The position numbers and the translations under genes are program-made. The notes under the pieces are model-generated. The model worked only from the letters and a program-made list of their open reading frames with translations. It was not told where the DNA came from and did not search any database. Of a stretch of DNA of 64,000 bases, positions 53,866 to 62,866 are shown piece after piece. The stretch lies in NCBI RefSeq assembly GCF_015624505.1, contig NZ_CP061379.1, forward strand, positions 5,208,001-5,272,000. The letters run 5' to 3'. Numbering within the stretch: the stretch's first letter is position 1; each line of letters begins with the position of its first letter. The DNA comes from Bradyrhizobium commune (lineage in GTDB: Bacteria; Pseudomonadota; Alphaproteobacteria; Rhizobiales; Xanthobacteraceae).

Positions 53866-54783
53866 ATGCTGGACTTTAGATCGATCGAGACATTCCTCTG
53901 GGTTGTGAAGCTCGGCAGCTTTCGCGGCGCCGCAGCACGGCTCAATACGACCCAGCCGGCGATCTCCCAGCGCATCGCCCAGCTCGAGCGCGAGATGGGC
54001 GTCAAGCTCCTGAACCGCGATCATCGCGTGGCTTCGCCGACCCCGAGCGGCCGCCAGATGATGGTCTATGCGGAGAAGCTGATCGGCCTGCGCGCCCAGA
54101 TGATGGCCGAGATCGGCGACCGATCCGCGATGCGCGGCGTGATGCGTCTCGGCGTCGCCGAGACCATCGTGCACACCTGGCTGCCGCGTCTCGTGAAGAG
54201 CATGAACGAGATCTATCCGAACCTGTCGCTAGAGATCGAGGTCGATATCACGCCGAACCTCACTGCGCGCCTGCTTGCGCAGGAGATCGAGCTTGCCTTC
54301 GTGGTCGGACCGCTGTCGGCAGCCGGCGTGCACAATCGCGTGCTCGCAGACTATCCGATCGGCTTTCTCGCAAGCCCCTCGCTCGGACTCGGCAAGGGCC
54401 CGGTGACGCCAGCGGAGCTCGCAAGGTTTCCGATCATCACCTTCCCGCGCAAGACCAAGCCTTACGAGGTCGTGCGTGAGGTGTTCGACCGGCCGGAGCT
54501 GCCGCCGATCCGCCTGCATGCATCGGCTTCGCTTGCGACCGTCATCCACATGGCGGTCGAAGGGCTCGGCATCGCCGTGATCCCCGACGCGATCGTCGAG
54601 AACGAGCTCGCCGACGGGCGGCTGCAACTGCTCGACACCGATCTCGAAATCGCGCCGCTGACGTTCACCGCAAGCTGGCTCGCCTCACCCGACGTCGTGG
54701 CGGTGCAGCGGGTCGCCGAGCTTGCATGTCAGATTGCGCAGAGCAGCCTCGCGGTTGACGCGCCCGCGCTGGCGGGTCATTGA
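53866..54783 (+). CDS. LysR family transcriptional regulator
   Basis: A 305-residue LysR-type regulator. Residues 1-60 hold the winged helix-turn-helix (MLDFRSIETFLWVVKLGSFR, RLNTTQPAISQRIAQLE), followed by a linker helix and an inducer-binding domain (about 90-300). Arginine- and serine-containing cleft residues cannot be assigned to a ligand. ATG 53866 lies directly after the palindromic operator. It is divergent from the DUF1445-livKHMGF operon and upstream of the amidohydrolase gene, so it may control both sides. Confidence 0.91.
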   Translation: MLDFRSIETFLWVVKLGSFRGAAARLNTTQPAISQRIAQLEREMGVKLLNRDHRVASPTPSGRQMMVYAEKLIGLRAQMMAEIGDRSAMRGVMRLGVAETIVHTWLPRLVKSMNEIYPNLSLEIEVDITPNLTARLLAQEIELAFVVGPLSAAGVHNRVLADYPIGFLASPSLGLGKGPVTPAELARFPIITFPRKTKPYEVVREVFDRPELPPIRLHASASLATVIHMAVEGLGIAVIPDAIVENELADGRLQLLDTDLEIAPLTFTASWLASPDVVAVQRVAELACQIAQSSLAVDAPALAGH

Positions 54784-54815
54784 AAAAGGCGCCGGACAAA
54801 AGAGAGACTTGCTGC

Positions 54816-56066
54816 ATGAGCCGAGCCGCCACCAATCTGCAAATCGATTCCGCCCGCCTCTGGGGCTCCATCCACGAGACCGCGCAATTCGGCGGGACAG
54901 CCAAAGGCGGCGTGCGGCGGCTGACATTGAGCAGCGAAGACAAGCAGGTGCGTGACTGGTTCCGCAAGGCTTGCGAGGACGCCGGCCTCGAAGTGCATGT
55001 CGACGCGCTCGGCTCGCAGTTCGGCCTGCGCAAGGGCCGCGACATGTCGAAGCTGCCCGTCGGCATCGGCTCGCATCTCGACACGCAACCGACCGGCGGC
55101 AAATACGACGGCATTCTGGGGACGCTCGGCGCGCTCGAAGTGATCCGCACGCTGAACGACGCCGGCATCGAGACGGATGCACCGATCTGCGTCGTCAACT
55201 GGACCAACGAGGAAGGCTCGCGCTTTGCGCCTGCCATGATGGCTTCCGCCGCCTACGTCGGCGATTTCACCACCGACGACATCCTCTCGCGCAAGGATAT
55301 CGAGGGCACGACTGTCGGCCAGGCGCTGGACCGCATCGGCTATCGCGGCGACAAGCCGGTCGGTTTCCAGAAGCTCGGCTGCTTCGTCGAGCTGCACATC
55401 GAGCAGGGTCCGATCCTGGAAGCCGAGGGCAAGACCATCGGCGTGGTCGATTCCGGCCAGGGCGTGCTCTGGTACGACGGCAAAATCTCCGGCTTCGAGA
55501 GCCATGCCGGCTCGACGCCGATGCCGCTGCGGCGCGATGCGCTCGCAACACTGTCCGAGATCGTGCTGGCGATGGAGGCGATTGCCAGGAAGCACGGGCC
55601 CAACGCAGTCGGCACCATTGGCGAAGCCGTGATCGCAAATCCCTCACGCAACGTCATTCCCGGCGAGATCGCTTTCACCATGGACTGCCGCAGCGCCGAT
55701 GGCGCCATCATGGACGCGCTCGACCGCGACCTGCGGGCCGCCATCGCCGAAATCGCCGCGCGCCGCAAGGTCGAGGTCAAGATCGACCTGGTCTGGCGCA
55801 AGCCGCCGACGCATTTCGATCCCAAGCTCATCGCAGCAGTGGAGAACGCGGCGAAGACGCTCGGCTTTTCCTCTCGCCGCATCACCTCAGGCGCCGGCCA
55901 CGACGCCTGCAACCTCAACACCATCATGCCGGCTGCGATGGTGTTCGTGCCGTGCAAGGACGGTATCAGCCATAACGAGCTGGAGGACGCCACGCAGCCC
56001 GACTGCGCCGCCGGCACCAACGTGCTGATGCATACCGTGCTGGCGATCGCCGGCGTCGCGTCCTGA
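54816..56066 (+). CDS. Zn-dependent amidohydrolase (allantoate amidohydrolase/N-carbamoyl amino acid hydrolase family)
   Basis: A 416-residue M20-family amidohydrolase. The dinuclear metal ligands are visible: His in GSHLDTQPTGG, Asp in GGKYDGILG, Glu in TNEEGSRF, His in ELHIEQGP and His in ISHNELE. Members hydrolyse N-carbamoyl amino acids, allantoate or ureidoglycine-type substrates, releasing ammonia and carbon dioxide. ATG 54816 gives the standard N-terminus. Its place next to a LysR gene and an importer operon suggests that the carbamoyl or ureido compound is imported; which one is not clear. Confidence 0.87.
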   Translation: MSRAATNLQIDSARLWGSIHETAQFGGTAKGGVRRLTLSSEDKQVRDWFRKACEDAGLEVHVDALGSQFGLRKGRDMSKLPVGIGSHLDTQPTGGKYDGILGTLGALEVIRTLNDAGIETDAPICVVNWTNEEGSRFAPAMMASAAYVGDFTTDDILSRKDIEGTTVGQALDRIGYRGDKPVGFQKLGCFVELHIEQGPILEAEGKTIGVVDSGQGVLWYDGKISGFESHAGSTPMPLRRDALATLSEIVLAMEAIARKHGPNAVGTIGEAVIANPSRNVIPGEIAFTMDCRSADGAIMDALDRDLRAAIAEIAARRKVEVKIDLVWRKPPTHFDPKLIAAVENAAKTLGFSSRRITSGAGHDACNLNTIMPAAMVFVPCKDGISHNELEDATQPDCAAGTNVLMHTVLAIAGVAS

Positions 56067-56072
56067 TCGGAG

Positions 56073-56990
56073 ATGGACATGCGCGGAGTTTTCGTCGACG
56101 CCAATGAAGCGCTCGCATTGATCATGGAGCGGCTGGAGAAGCCGGGCGATCCCAAGGTGCGGATCCACAGGGATCCCGACATCAAGCCGGAGCAATATCC
56201 CGAGATCCTCGACGGCGCCGAGATCGCGATCGTCGACCACACCGCGCTGCCGACCGAAGTCGCGAGGAATTGCACGGGCCTCAAGCACGTCGTGTTCCTC
56301 GGCACCGGCGCGCGCAGCTACATGAATCCGGAAGAGCTCGCCGAGCTCGGCATCTCCGTGCACCTGATCAAGGGTTATGGCGACACGGCTGTCGCCGAAT
56401 CCGCGATCGCGCTGATGTGGGCCTCGGCCCGCGTCATCGCGATGATGGATCGCGAGATGCGCGCGGGCTTCTGGCTGCGCGAGGACGGCATGCAGCTCAC
56501 CGGCAAGACGCTCGGCCTGATCGGCTTCGGCGGCATCGCAGCCGAGGTCGCGCGTATCGCGTCTGGCAGCGGCATGAAGGTAATCGCCTGGAATCGCTCG
56601 CCGAAGAGTTTTCCGGGCGTGGAATTCACCGATCTCGACACGTTGCTGGCGAAGAGCGACGTGGTGTCGCTGCATTTGCTGCTCAACGACGAAACCCGTG
56701 GCATGATCACGCGCGAGAAGATTTTTGCGATGAAGCCCGGCGTCATTCTCATCAACACCGCGCGCGCCGCGGTCGTCGACGAGCAAGCGATGATCGACGC
56801 GCTGAAATCGGGCCACATTCGCCATGCCGGTCTCGATGTCTTCAACATCGAGCCGCTGCCCGTCGATCATCCGCTGACCAAGCTGCCGAACGTGACACTG
56901 TCGGCGCATTCGGCCTTCCGAACGCCGGAAGCCAGCGAGAACCTGATTGAAGCGGCCCTGGTCCACTGCCGCCGGATCGTGAAAGGATAA
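56073..56990 (+). CDS. D-2-hydroxyacid dehydrogenase family protein
   Basis: A 305-residue NAD-dependent dehydrogenase of the phosphoglycerate/formate dehydrogenase-type family. The Rossmann motif is GLIGFGGIAAEVAR; catalytic arginine (NTARAAVVDE), glutamate (DVFNIEPLPVDHP) and histidine (LSAHSAFRTPE) are visible. It interconverts a 2-oxoacid and a D-2-hydroxyacid. It follows the amidohydrolase by 6 bases and precedes the next dehydrogenase by 11, so these three form an operon. ATG 56073 or 56079 could be the start. Confidence 0.86.
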   Translation: MDMRGVFVDANEALALIMERLEKPGDPKVRIHRDPDIKPEQYPEILDGAEIAIVDHTALPTEVARNCTGLKHVVFLGTGARSYMNPEELAELGISVHLIKGYGDTAVAESAIALMWASARVIAMMDREMRAGFWLREDGMQLTGKTLGLIGFGGIAAEVARIASGSGMKVIAWNRSPKSFPGVEFTDLDTLLAKSDVVSLHLLLNDETRGMITREKIFAMKPGVILINTARAAVVDEQAMIDALKSGHIRHAGLDVFNIEPLPVDHPLTKLPNVTLSAHSAFRTPEASENLIEAALVHCRRIVKG

Positions 56991-57001
56991 GAGCAACGAC
57001 A

Positions 57002-58075
57002 ATGGCCGATTATCGCACCATCAAGGCAGAGCCGCTCACCAATGTCGTCCGCGCTATCGTCAAGGCGGGCGGATCCGCCGACCGCGAAGCCGAGCTCGTA
57101 TCGACCAACCTCGTCGAGGCCAATCTCAAAGGACATGACTCGCACGGCGTCGGCATGATCCCGCGCTATGTCCAGAGCGTCACCAACGGCGGCCTCGCCG
57201 TGAACCAGCACGTCAAGATCGTGCTCGACACCGGCCCGCTTCTCACCCTCGACGGCCTCATCGGCTATGGCCAGGTGATCGGCCATGAAGCGATGGAGCT
57301 GGCGGCGGAGCGCGCCAAGAGCAACGGCGTCTGTCTGGTCGGCCTCTCCAACGCGCACCACATCGGCCGCATCGGCCATTGGGCCGAGCAGTGCATCGAC
57401 CACGGGCTGGTCTCGATCCACTTCGTCAATGTGATCTCGCGCCCGATCGTGGCGCCCTGGGGCGGCAGCGATGCGCGTCACGGTACCAACCCGTTCTGCG
57501 TCGGCATCCCGCGCAGGGGCAAGGACCCGATCGTGCTCGACTTCGCCACCAGCAGGATCGCGCAAGGCAAGACCCGCGTCGCCCACAACAAGGGTGACGC
57601 GCTCGAGCCCGGCACCATCATCGACAATGAAGGCGAGCCCACCGTCAACCCGCGCTACACCGTGATCCCGCCGTACGGCGCCATCCTGCCGTTCGGCGAG
57701 CACAAGGGTTCAGGGCTCGCGCTGGTGTGCGAAATCCTCGGCGGCGCGCTCTCCGGCGGACAGGTGGTCAAGGGCCCATCCGACGGCAAGTACAACGTCC
57801 TCAACGGCATGCTTTCGATCGTCATCGATCCCGGCAAGCTCGGCACCGGCGAGAACCTCGCGCGCGAAGTCGAGAGTTTTGTTGCCTGGCACACCGGCTC
57901 GCCGCCCGGCCCCGGTGTCGACAAGATCAAGATCGCCGGCGAACCCGAGCGCGAGACCAAGACGAAGCGCCTTGTCGAAGGCATTCCGGTTGATCCGACC
58001 ACTTGGCAGGATATTCTGGAGGCCGGGAAGAAGTTTGGGCTGGATCAGGCCGCGATCGAGAAGATCGCGGGCTGA
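57002..58075 (+). CDS. malate/lactate dehydrogenase (Ldh2/YbiC family)
   Basis: A 357-residue NAD(P)-dependent oxidoreductase of the Ldh2/MDG family, close to E. coli YbiC (hydroxycarboxylate dehydrogenase B). The segments GHDSHGVGMIPRY, NAHHIGRIGHWAE and GEHKGSGLALVCEILGG carry the substrate histidines and arginines. It oxidises 2-hydroxyacids or, in the ureidoglycolate branch, ureidoglycolate. Two hydroxyacid dehydrogenases of different fold in one operon suggest stereochemical inversion of a hydroxyacid, or two isomers to be handled. Confidence 0.86.
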   Translation: MADYRTIKAEPLTNVVRAIVKAGGSADREAELVSTNLVEANLKGHDSHGVGMIPRYVQSVTNGGLAVNQHVKIVLDTGPLLTLDGLIGYGQVIGHEAMELAAERAKSNGVCLVGLSNAHHIGRIGHWAEQCIDHGLVSIHFVNVISRPIVAPWGGSDARHGTNPFCVGIPRRGKDPIVLDFATSRIAQGKTRVAHNKGDALEPGTIIDNEGEPTVNPRYTVIPPYGAILPFGEHKGSGLALVCEILGGALSGGQVVKGPSDGKYNVLNGMLSIVIDPGKLGTGENLAREVESFVAWHTGSPPGPGVDKIKIAGEPERETKTKRLVEGIPVDPTTWQDILEAGKKFGLDQAAIEKIAG

Positions 58076-58137
58076 TCGGAGCTGCGGATGCTCGCCACCC
58101 TCTCTCCGCAAGGAAAGAAGACGAGCGCGCCGCGATT

Positions 58138-58262
58138 TCGGAATAATCGCATTATGCCCCTGTTTTGCCCGACAAGTCAATCCGCCTCGCCGGCTGCCAG
58201 CGCAAGTCCCTGATTCCGTTGTCCCCGCTACTGTGCATGGGGTTGTTTTCACGCTTTTTGCT
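58138..58262. repeat. possible dispersed intergenic element
   Basis: The stretch between convergent genes holds CGGAATAATCGCATTATGCC, CTGTTTTGCCCGACAAGTCA and, later, GTGCATGGGGTTGTTTTCAC. From memory, the combination of TGCCCGAC-N-GTCAA and GTGCATGGGGTTGTTTTC recurs between genes in Bradyrhizobium. The short ATAATCGCATTAT part is nearly palindromic. I cannot see a second copy in this window. Confidence 0.4.
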
Positions 58263-58269
58263 TGGCCGC

Positions 58270-59343
58270 CTAGTCCACCATGTCCGCGACCGCCTTGCCG
58301 CAGGCTGTGGTGTCGGCGTTGCCGCCGAGATCCTTGGTGCGCAGCGTGCGTTCGGCGAGCGTGCGTTCGATCGCGTCGACGATCGAGCGACCCGCTTCCT
58401 TCTCGCCGAGATGCTCGAACATCATCGCGCCCGACCAGATCGCACCGATCGGATTGGCGATGCCCTGCCCCGCGATGTCCGGCGCCGAGCCGTGCACCGG
58501 CTCGAACACCGAGGGGAAATCGCCTTCGGGGTTGATGTTGCCTGACGGCGCGATGCCGATGGTGCCGGTGCAGGCAGGGCCGAGATCGGACAGGATGTCA
58601 CCGAACAGATTGGAGCCGACCACGACATCGAACCAGTCCGGGTGCAGCACGAAGTTCGCAGTGAGAATGTCGATGTGGTACTTGTCCCACTTCACGCCCG
58701 GAAACTTCTTGGCCATCGCCTCCACGCGCTCGTCCCAATAGGGCATGGTGATGGAGATACCGTTGGACTTGGTCGCCGAGGTCAGATGCTTCTTCGGCCG
58801 CGACTGGGCGAGCTCGAAGGCGAACTTCAGAATACGGTCGACGCCGGTGCGGGTCATCACCGTCTGCTGCGTCACGAACTCGCGGTCGGTGTCCGGGAAC
58901 ATGCGGCCGCCGACGGAGGAATATTCGCCTTCGGTGTTCTCGCGCACCACCCAGAAATCGATGTCGCCGGGCTTGCGGCCCGCAAGCGGCGACGGCACGC
59001 CGGGCATCAACCGCACGGGGCGCAGGTTCACGTACTGGTCGAACTCGCGGCGGAACTTGATCAGCGAGCCCCACAGCGAGATGTGGTCCGGAATCTTGGC
59101 CGGCCAGCCGACCGCGCCGAAGTAGATCGCGTCGTGCTTGCCGATCTTCTCCTTCCAGTCGTCCGGCATCATCTGGCCGTGCTTCGCGTAGTAGTCGTAA
59201 GACGAGAAGTCGAAATGATCAAAATGCAAGGCGACCCCGTGCTTCTTCGCGGCCGCCTCCAAAACGCGCAGGCCCTCCGGCATCACTTCCTTGCCGATGC
59301 CGTCGCCGGGGATGACTGCGATCCGGTATTGCTTCTTGCTCAT
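58270..59343 (-). CDS. ttuC: tartrate dehydrogenase/D-malate dehydrogenase
   Basis: A 357-residue member of the isocitrate/isopropylmalate dehydrogenase family. The isopropylmalate-like core is present (AVIPGDGIGKEV; NGISITMPYWDERV), and the DDWKEKIGKHDAIYFGAVGW and WGSLIKFRREFDQYVNLRPV regions are typical of TtuC/DmlA, with the FEPVHGSAPDIAG metal/cofactor motif. It oxidatively decarboxylates D-malate or tartrate, with Mn2+ and NAD+. ATG 59343 starts the usual N-terminus. It is divergent from the SDR at 59499 across an operator-rich region. D-malate and tartrate enzymes cannot be told apart by sight. Confidence 0.88.
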   Translation of the reverse strand: MSKKQYRIAVIPGDGIGKEVMPEGLRVLEAAAKKHGVALHFDHFDFSSYDYYAKHGQMMPDDWKEKIGKHDAIYFGAVGWPAKIPDHISLWGSLIKFRREFDQYVNLRPVRLMPGVPSPLAGRKPGDIDFWVVRENTEGEYSSVGGRMFPDTDREFVTQQTVMTRTGVDRILKFAFELAQSRPKKHLTSATKSNGISITMPYWDERVEAMAKKFPGVKWDKYHIDILTANFVLHPDWFDVVVGSNLFGDILSDLGPACTGTIGIAPSGNINPEGDFPSVFEPVHGSAPDIAGQGIANPIGAIWSGAMMFEHLGEKEAGRSIVDAIERTLAERTLRTKDLGGNADTTACGKAVADMVD

Positions 59344-59387
59344 CGAGAACGTCCCTTGTTGGTCCGGCAGCCGCCGCCTTTTTGACC

Positions 59388-59436
59388 GCACTGCAATGGA
59401 CCAAACTCGGCGGCAGTGCAACGCTGCACTGCAATG
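59388..59436. promoter_or_regulatory. cluster of GCACTGC sites between ttuC and the SDR gene
   Basis: The motif GCACTGCAATG occurs at 59388-59398 and again at 59426-59436, and a perfect inverted repeat GCAGTGCA-ACGC-TGCACTGC spans 59413-59432, giving three half sites in 49 bases. They lie 45-93 bases upstream of ttuC. The arrangement suggests a regulator that binds here and controls one or both divergent genes; no regulator gene is adjacent. Confidence 0.6.
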
Positions 59437-59498
59437 TTGACCATGGCGCGGCCGAGCGCCTACTGATTTCATCCTGTTCCCATCCTGCGAGTACCCCC

Positions 59499-60275
59499 AT
59501 GGATCTGCATCTGCGTGGCAAGCGCGTCCTGATCACGGGCGCGTCCAAGGGCATCGGCGCAGCCGCTGCCGAGGCGTTTGCCGAGGAAGGCGCTCACCTC
59601 CTGCTCGCCGCCCGCAGTGGCGACCAGCTCAAGGCGCTGGCCGACCGCCTGCGTTCCGCGCATCAGATCGATGCCGCCACGAGCGTCGTCGACCTGCGCA
59701 AGGCCGAGGACATCACGCGGCTCGCCAAGGAAGCCGCCGACATCGACGTCCTCGTCAACAACGCCGGCGACATCCCCGGCGGCTCGGTCGACAAGATCGA
59801 CGAGGCGACCTGGCGGCACGCCTGGGAACTGAAAGTGTTCGGCTACATCAACCTGACGCGGCAGATCTACGCGCAGATGAAGGCCAAGGGCGGCGGCGTC
59901 ATCGTCAACGACATCGGTGCTGCCGGCGAAAAGTTCGACGCCAATTACATCTGCGGCAGCGCCGGCAATGCCGCGCTGATGGCCTTCACCCGCGCGCTCG
60001 GGGGAAAAAGCCTCGCTGACAACGTCCGCGTGGTCGGCATCAATCCTGGCCCGGTCGGCACCGACCGCCACGTCACGCTCCTCAAGACCCGCGCAAAGCA
60101 CCAGTTCGGCGACGAGAGCCGCTACAGGGAATTCCAGAAAGGCCTGCCGCTCGGCCGCCCCGCGCATGCGCGCGAGATCGGTGACCTCATGGCGTTCCTG
60201 GCGTCGGATCGCGCCGGCTATACGTCGGGCGTGATCTATACGGTGGATGGCGGCATCAGTGCTGGGTGGGGTTAA
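59499..60275 (+). CDS. SDR family protein without a YxxxK active site
   Basis: A 258-residue short-chain dehydrogenase fold. The cofactor motif TGASKGIGAAA and NNAGDIPGGSVD are intact. Where the catalytic tyrosine and lysine should be, the sequence reads NYICGSAGNAALMAFT: whether aligned from the tyrosine or from the AALMAFT helix, no lysine stands four residues after a tyrosine. The INPGPVGTDR segment and VDGGISAGWG end are normal. It may be a binding protein or use another chemistry. ATG 59499 gives the standard N-terminus. Confidence 0.82.
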   Translation: MDLHLRGKRVLITGASKGIGAAAAEAFAEEGAHLLLAARSGDQLKALADRLRSAHQIDAATSVVDLRKAEDITRLAKEAADIDVLVNNAGDIPGGSVDKIDEATWRHAWELKVFGYINLTRQIYAQMKAKGGGVIVNDIGAAGEKFDANYICGSAGNAALMAFTRALGGKSLADNVRVVGINPGPVGTDRHVTLLKTRAKHQFGDESRYREFQKGLPLGRPAHAREIGDLMAFLASDRAGYTSGVIYTVDGGISAGWG

Positions 60276-60285
60276 AGTCTATCCT

Positions 60286-60303
60286 CGTCATTGCGAGCGA
60301 AAA
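60286..60303. repeat. half copy of family A palindrome (copy 5)
   Basis: CGTCATTGCGAGCGAAA, the left end of a family A element, without any right arm. It lies between the SDR stop and the amidase ribosome site, so the other half has probably been lost. Confidence 0.6.
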
Positions 60304-60329
60304 GCAAGTAAGCCTTAGGAGTAGAGTAC

Positions 60330-61748
60330 TTGTCTCAAGAGTTGATCCGCGAAACGGCTTGCACCGTCGTCGATAAGCTGCGCTCCGGCGACATTTCTCC
60401 ACTCGAGCTGCTGGACGTGGTGGAGAAGCGCATTGCCGAGGTCGACGGCAAGGTCAACGCGCTGCCGACGCTGTGCTTCGATCGCGCGCGCACCCATGCG
60501 AAAGCGCTGATGCAGAAGCCAGCCGGCGCGCGCGGGCTGCTCGCGGGCCTGCCGGTGCCGATCAAGGATCTCACTGACGTTGCCGGCGTGCTGACCACGC
60601 AGGGCTCGCCGATCTTCAGGGATAACATCCCCACGAAATCCGACCTCATGGTCGAGCACCTCGAGGCCAACGGCGCGGTGGTTTACGCCAAGTCGAACAC
60701 GCCGGAATTCGGCGCCGGCGCCAACACCTTCAACGAAGTGTTCGGTGCAACTCTCAATCCCTGGGATACGAGGAAATCAGCGGCCGGCTCCTCCGGCGGC
60801 GCCGCCGCGGCGCTCGCCACCGGCATGGCCTGGCTAGCCCAGGGCTCCGACATGGGCGGCTCCTTGCGCAGCCCCGCGGCTTTCTGCGGCGTCGTCGGCA
60901 TGCGGCCGAGTATCGGTCGCGTCGCACGCACCCCCAAATCGGGTATCGATCGCAATCTCGGCGTCGTCGGACCGATGGCGCGCAATGTCGAGGACCTCGC
61001 ACTGCTGCTCGATGCCATGAGCGGCGACTATGCAGACGATCCGCTGTCGCTGCCGACGCCTCCAACCTCGTTCCTGTCGGCAGCCCGTTCGGGCGGGAAG
61101 CCGAAGCGCATCGCCTATTCGCCCGATCTCGGCATCACGCCAGTTGATCCCGAGGTCAAGGCGATCACGCGCAAGGCAGCCGAACGTTTCGCGGAGGCCG
61201 GCGCCATCGTCGAGGAGGCGCATCCGGACTGGCGCGAGGCGCATGAATGCTTCCACGTGCTGCGCGCCTTCGATTTCGCGATCACCAAGGCCAATCTCCT
61301 GCGCACCAAGCGCGACCTGTTGAAGCCCGAAGTGATCTGGAACATCGAGGAGGGCCTCAAGCTGACCGTCGACCAGCTCGCGCGCGCCGAAGCGCAGCGC
61401 GTCGGCATGACCGCGCGCGCCATCGAGTTCTTCAAACCCTACGATCTCCTGCTGGTGCCTACCACGATCGTGCCGCCCTTCCCGATCGAGAACCGCTACG
61501 TCGCCGAATGCACCGGCAAGAGGTTCGAGAATTACGTCGAATGGCTCGGCATCGTCTATGCCATCACGCTCGCCTGCTGCCCGTCGCTGTCGCTGCCCTG
61601 CGGTTTCACGGCCTCAGGCCTGCCCGTCGGCGTTCAGGTCGTCGGCGCGCCGCGCGCGGATGCGCAGGTGATTGCGGGGGCGAAGGTGCTCGAAGATATT
61701 CTGGGCCTGGGTGGGACGACGCCGATCGATCCGCGGGTGAAGAAGTAA
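60330..61748 (+). CDS. amidase (amidase signature family)
   Basis: A 472-residue amidase-signature enzyme. The catalytic lysine is in PVPIKDLTDVAG; the serines are in AGSSGGAAAALATG and QGSDMGGSLRSPAAF. It differs clearly from the amidase at 8324. Translation starts at TTG 60330, supported by a TTAGGAGTAGAG ribosome site. It would release ammonia from an amide. It ends 9 bases before the convergent aapM gene, so the two transcripts may overlap. The substrate is unknown. Confidence 0.87.
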   Translation: MSQELIRETACTVVDKLRSGDISPLELLDVVEKRIAEVDGKVNALPTLCFDRARTHAKALMQKPAGARGLLAGLPVPIKDLTDVAGVLTTQGSPIFRDNIPTKSDLMVEHLEANGAVVYAKSNTPEFGAGANTFNEVFGATLNPWDTRKSAAGSSGGAAAALATGMAWLAQGSDMGGSLRSPAAFCGVVGMRPSIGRVARTPKSGIDRNLGVVGPMARNVEDLALLLDAMSGDYADDPLSLPTPPTSFLSAARSGGKPKRIAYSPDLGITPVDPEVKAITRKAAERFAEAGAIVEEAHPDWREAHECFHVLRAFDFAITKANLLRTKRDLLKPEVIWNIEEGLKLTVDQLARAEAQRVGMTARAIEFFKPYDLLLVPTTIVPPFPIENRYVAECTGKRFENYVEWLGIVYAITLACCPSLSLPCGFTASGLPVGVQVVGAPRADAQVIAGAKVLEDILGLGGTTPIDPRVKK

Positions 61749-61757
61749 GGCAAAACC

Positions 61758-62864
61758 TCACCTCCCGCTCGTCGCCTCCAGGCTGCGGCTGTACCGCGAC
61801 ATCGCAAAGCAGAACGCAAAATAGATCGCGGCGACGAAGATGTAGACCTCGACCGAGAACTGCTGCCAGCCGGGATCGATGATCGCGGTCTTGGCCGTGG
61901 TCAGCAGGTCGAAGATGCCGATGATCAGCACCAGACTGGTGTCCTTGAAGAAGGCGATGAAGGTGTTGACCAGCGGCGGGATGACGTGGCGGATCGCCTG
62001 CGGCAGCACGACCAGCCGGTGTTTGCGCCAATAGGACAGCCCCAGCGCATCGGCCGCCTCATATTGCCCGCGCGGCACCGCCTGCAGCCCGGCGCGAACG
62101 ACCTCCGCCAAATAAGCGCCGGCGAACAGGATGATCGCAATCTGCGCGCGCAGGAGCTTGTCGATATTGAAACCGCTCGGCATGAACAGCGGAAACATCA
62201 CGCTCGCCATGAACAACAGGCTGACCAGCGGCACGCCGCGGATCAGCTCGACATAGAGCACCGAGAGCGAACGGATCGCCGGCAGCTTCGAACGCCGGCC
62301 GAGTGCAACGAGGATGCCGAGCGGGAAGCCGAAGGCCAATCCGAACGTCGCCAGGATCAGCGTCACCGGCAAGCCGCCCCAGCGATCCTGTGAGACGAAG
62401 GAGAGCCCGAACACGCCGCCCCACATCAGCACGCTGATCAGCGCGAGCGCGCCGATCCAGAGATAGGCGAGCTCGCGCCGCCAGAAGGCACGGCGGGTCG
62501 AGAGATAGAACAGCACGATGAACAGCAGCACCGACAATGCCGGCCGCCACTGCTCGTCGAACGGATAGGTGCCGAACAGGATGAAGCGGTACTTTTCGGG
62601 GATGATGGCCCAACAGGCGCCGAGGCCGCGTACCGCCTTGCAGCCGCTGGAATCGTTGGCCGGCGCGAGCCAGACCGCATTGGCGATACCCCATTGCACG
62701 AAGCTGATGCCCCCCTTCCCTAGCACCGCCAGCAGGACCACCGTAAGGATACCGTTGGGGATCGACGAGAACAGATTGGTGCGCAGCCAGCGTAGCACCG
62801 GATTGCCGATTTGCGGGCGTCGGGCGGCGCGCGGCACGTCCGGCATGTCAGTGATCGCCGTCAT
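61758..62864 (-). CDS. aapM: general L-amino acid ABC transporter permease
   Basis: A 368-residue inner-membrane permease. The C-terminal half holds the amino-acid permease domain (about 150-360), with the EAA-type loop ADALGLSYWRKHRLVVLPQA; the N-terminal half adds extra membrane segments as in AapM of Rhizobium. The GLGACWAIIPEKYRFILFGT region is an AapM hallmark. It starts 2 bases after aapQ. The ATPase gene aapP, normally next, is absent here; downstream lies a convergent amidase gene. Confidence 0.9.
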   Translation of the reverse strand: MTAITDMPDVPRAARRPQIGNPVLRWLRTNLFSSIPNGILTVVLLAVLGKGGISFVQWGIANAVWLAPANDSSGCKAVRGLGACWAIIPEKYRFILFGTYPFDEQWRPALSVLLFIVLFYLSTRRAFWRRELAYLWIGALALISVLMWGGVFGLSFVSQDRWGGLPVTLILATFGLAFGFPLGILVALGRRSKLPAIRSLSVLYVELIRGVPLVSLLFMASVMFPLFMPSGFNIDKLLRAQIAIILFAGAYLAEVVRAGLQAVPRGQYEAADALGLSYWRKHRLVVLPQAIRHVIPPLVNTFIAFFKDTSLVLIIGIFDLLTTAKTAIIDPGWQQFSVEVYIFVAAIYFAFCFAMSRYSRSLEATSGR

Positions 62865-62866
62865 GC

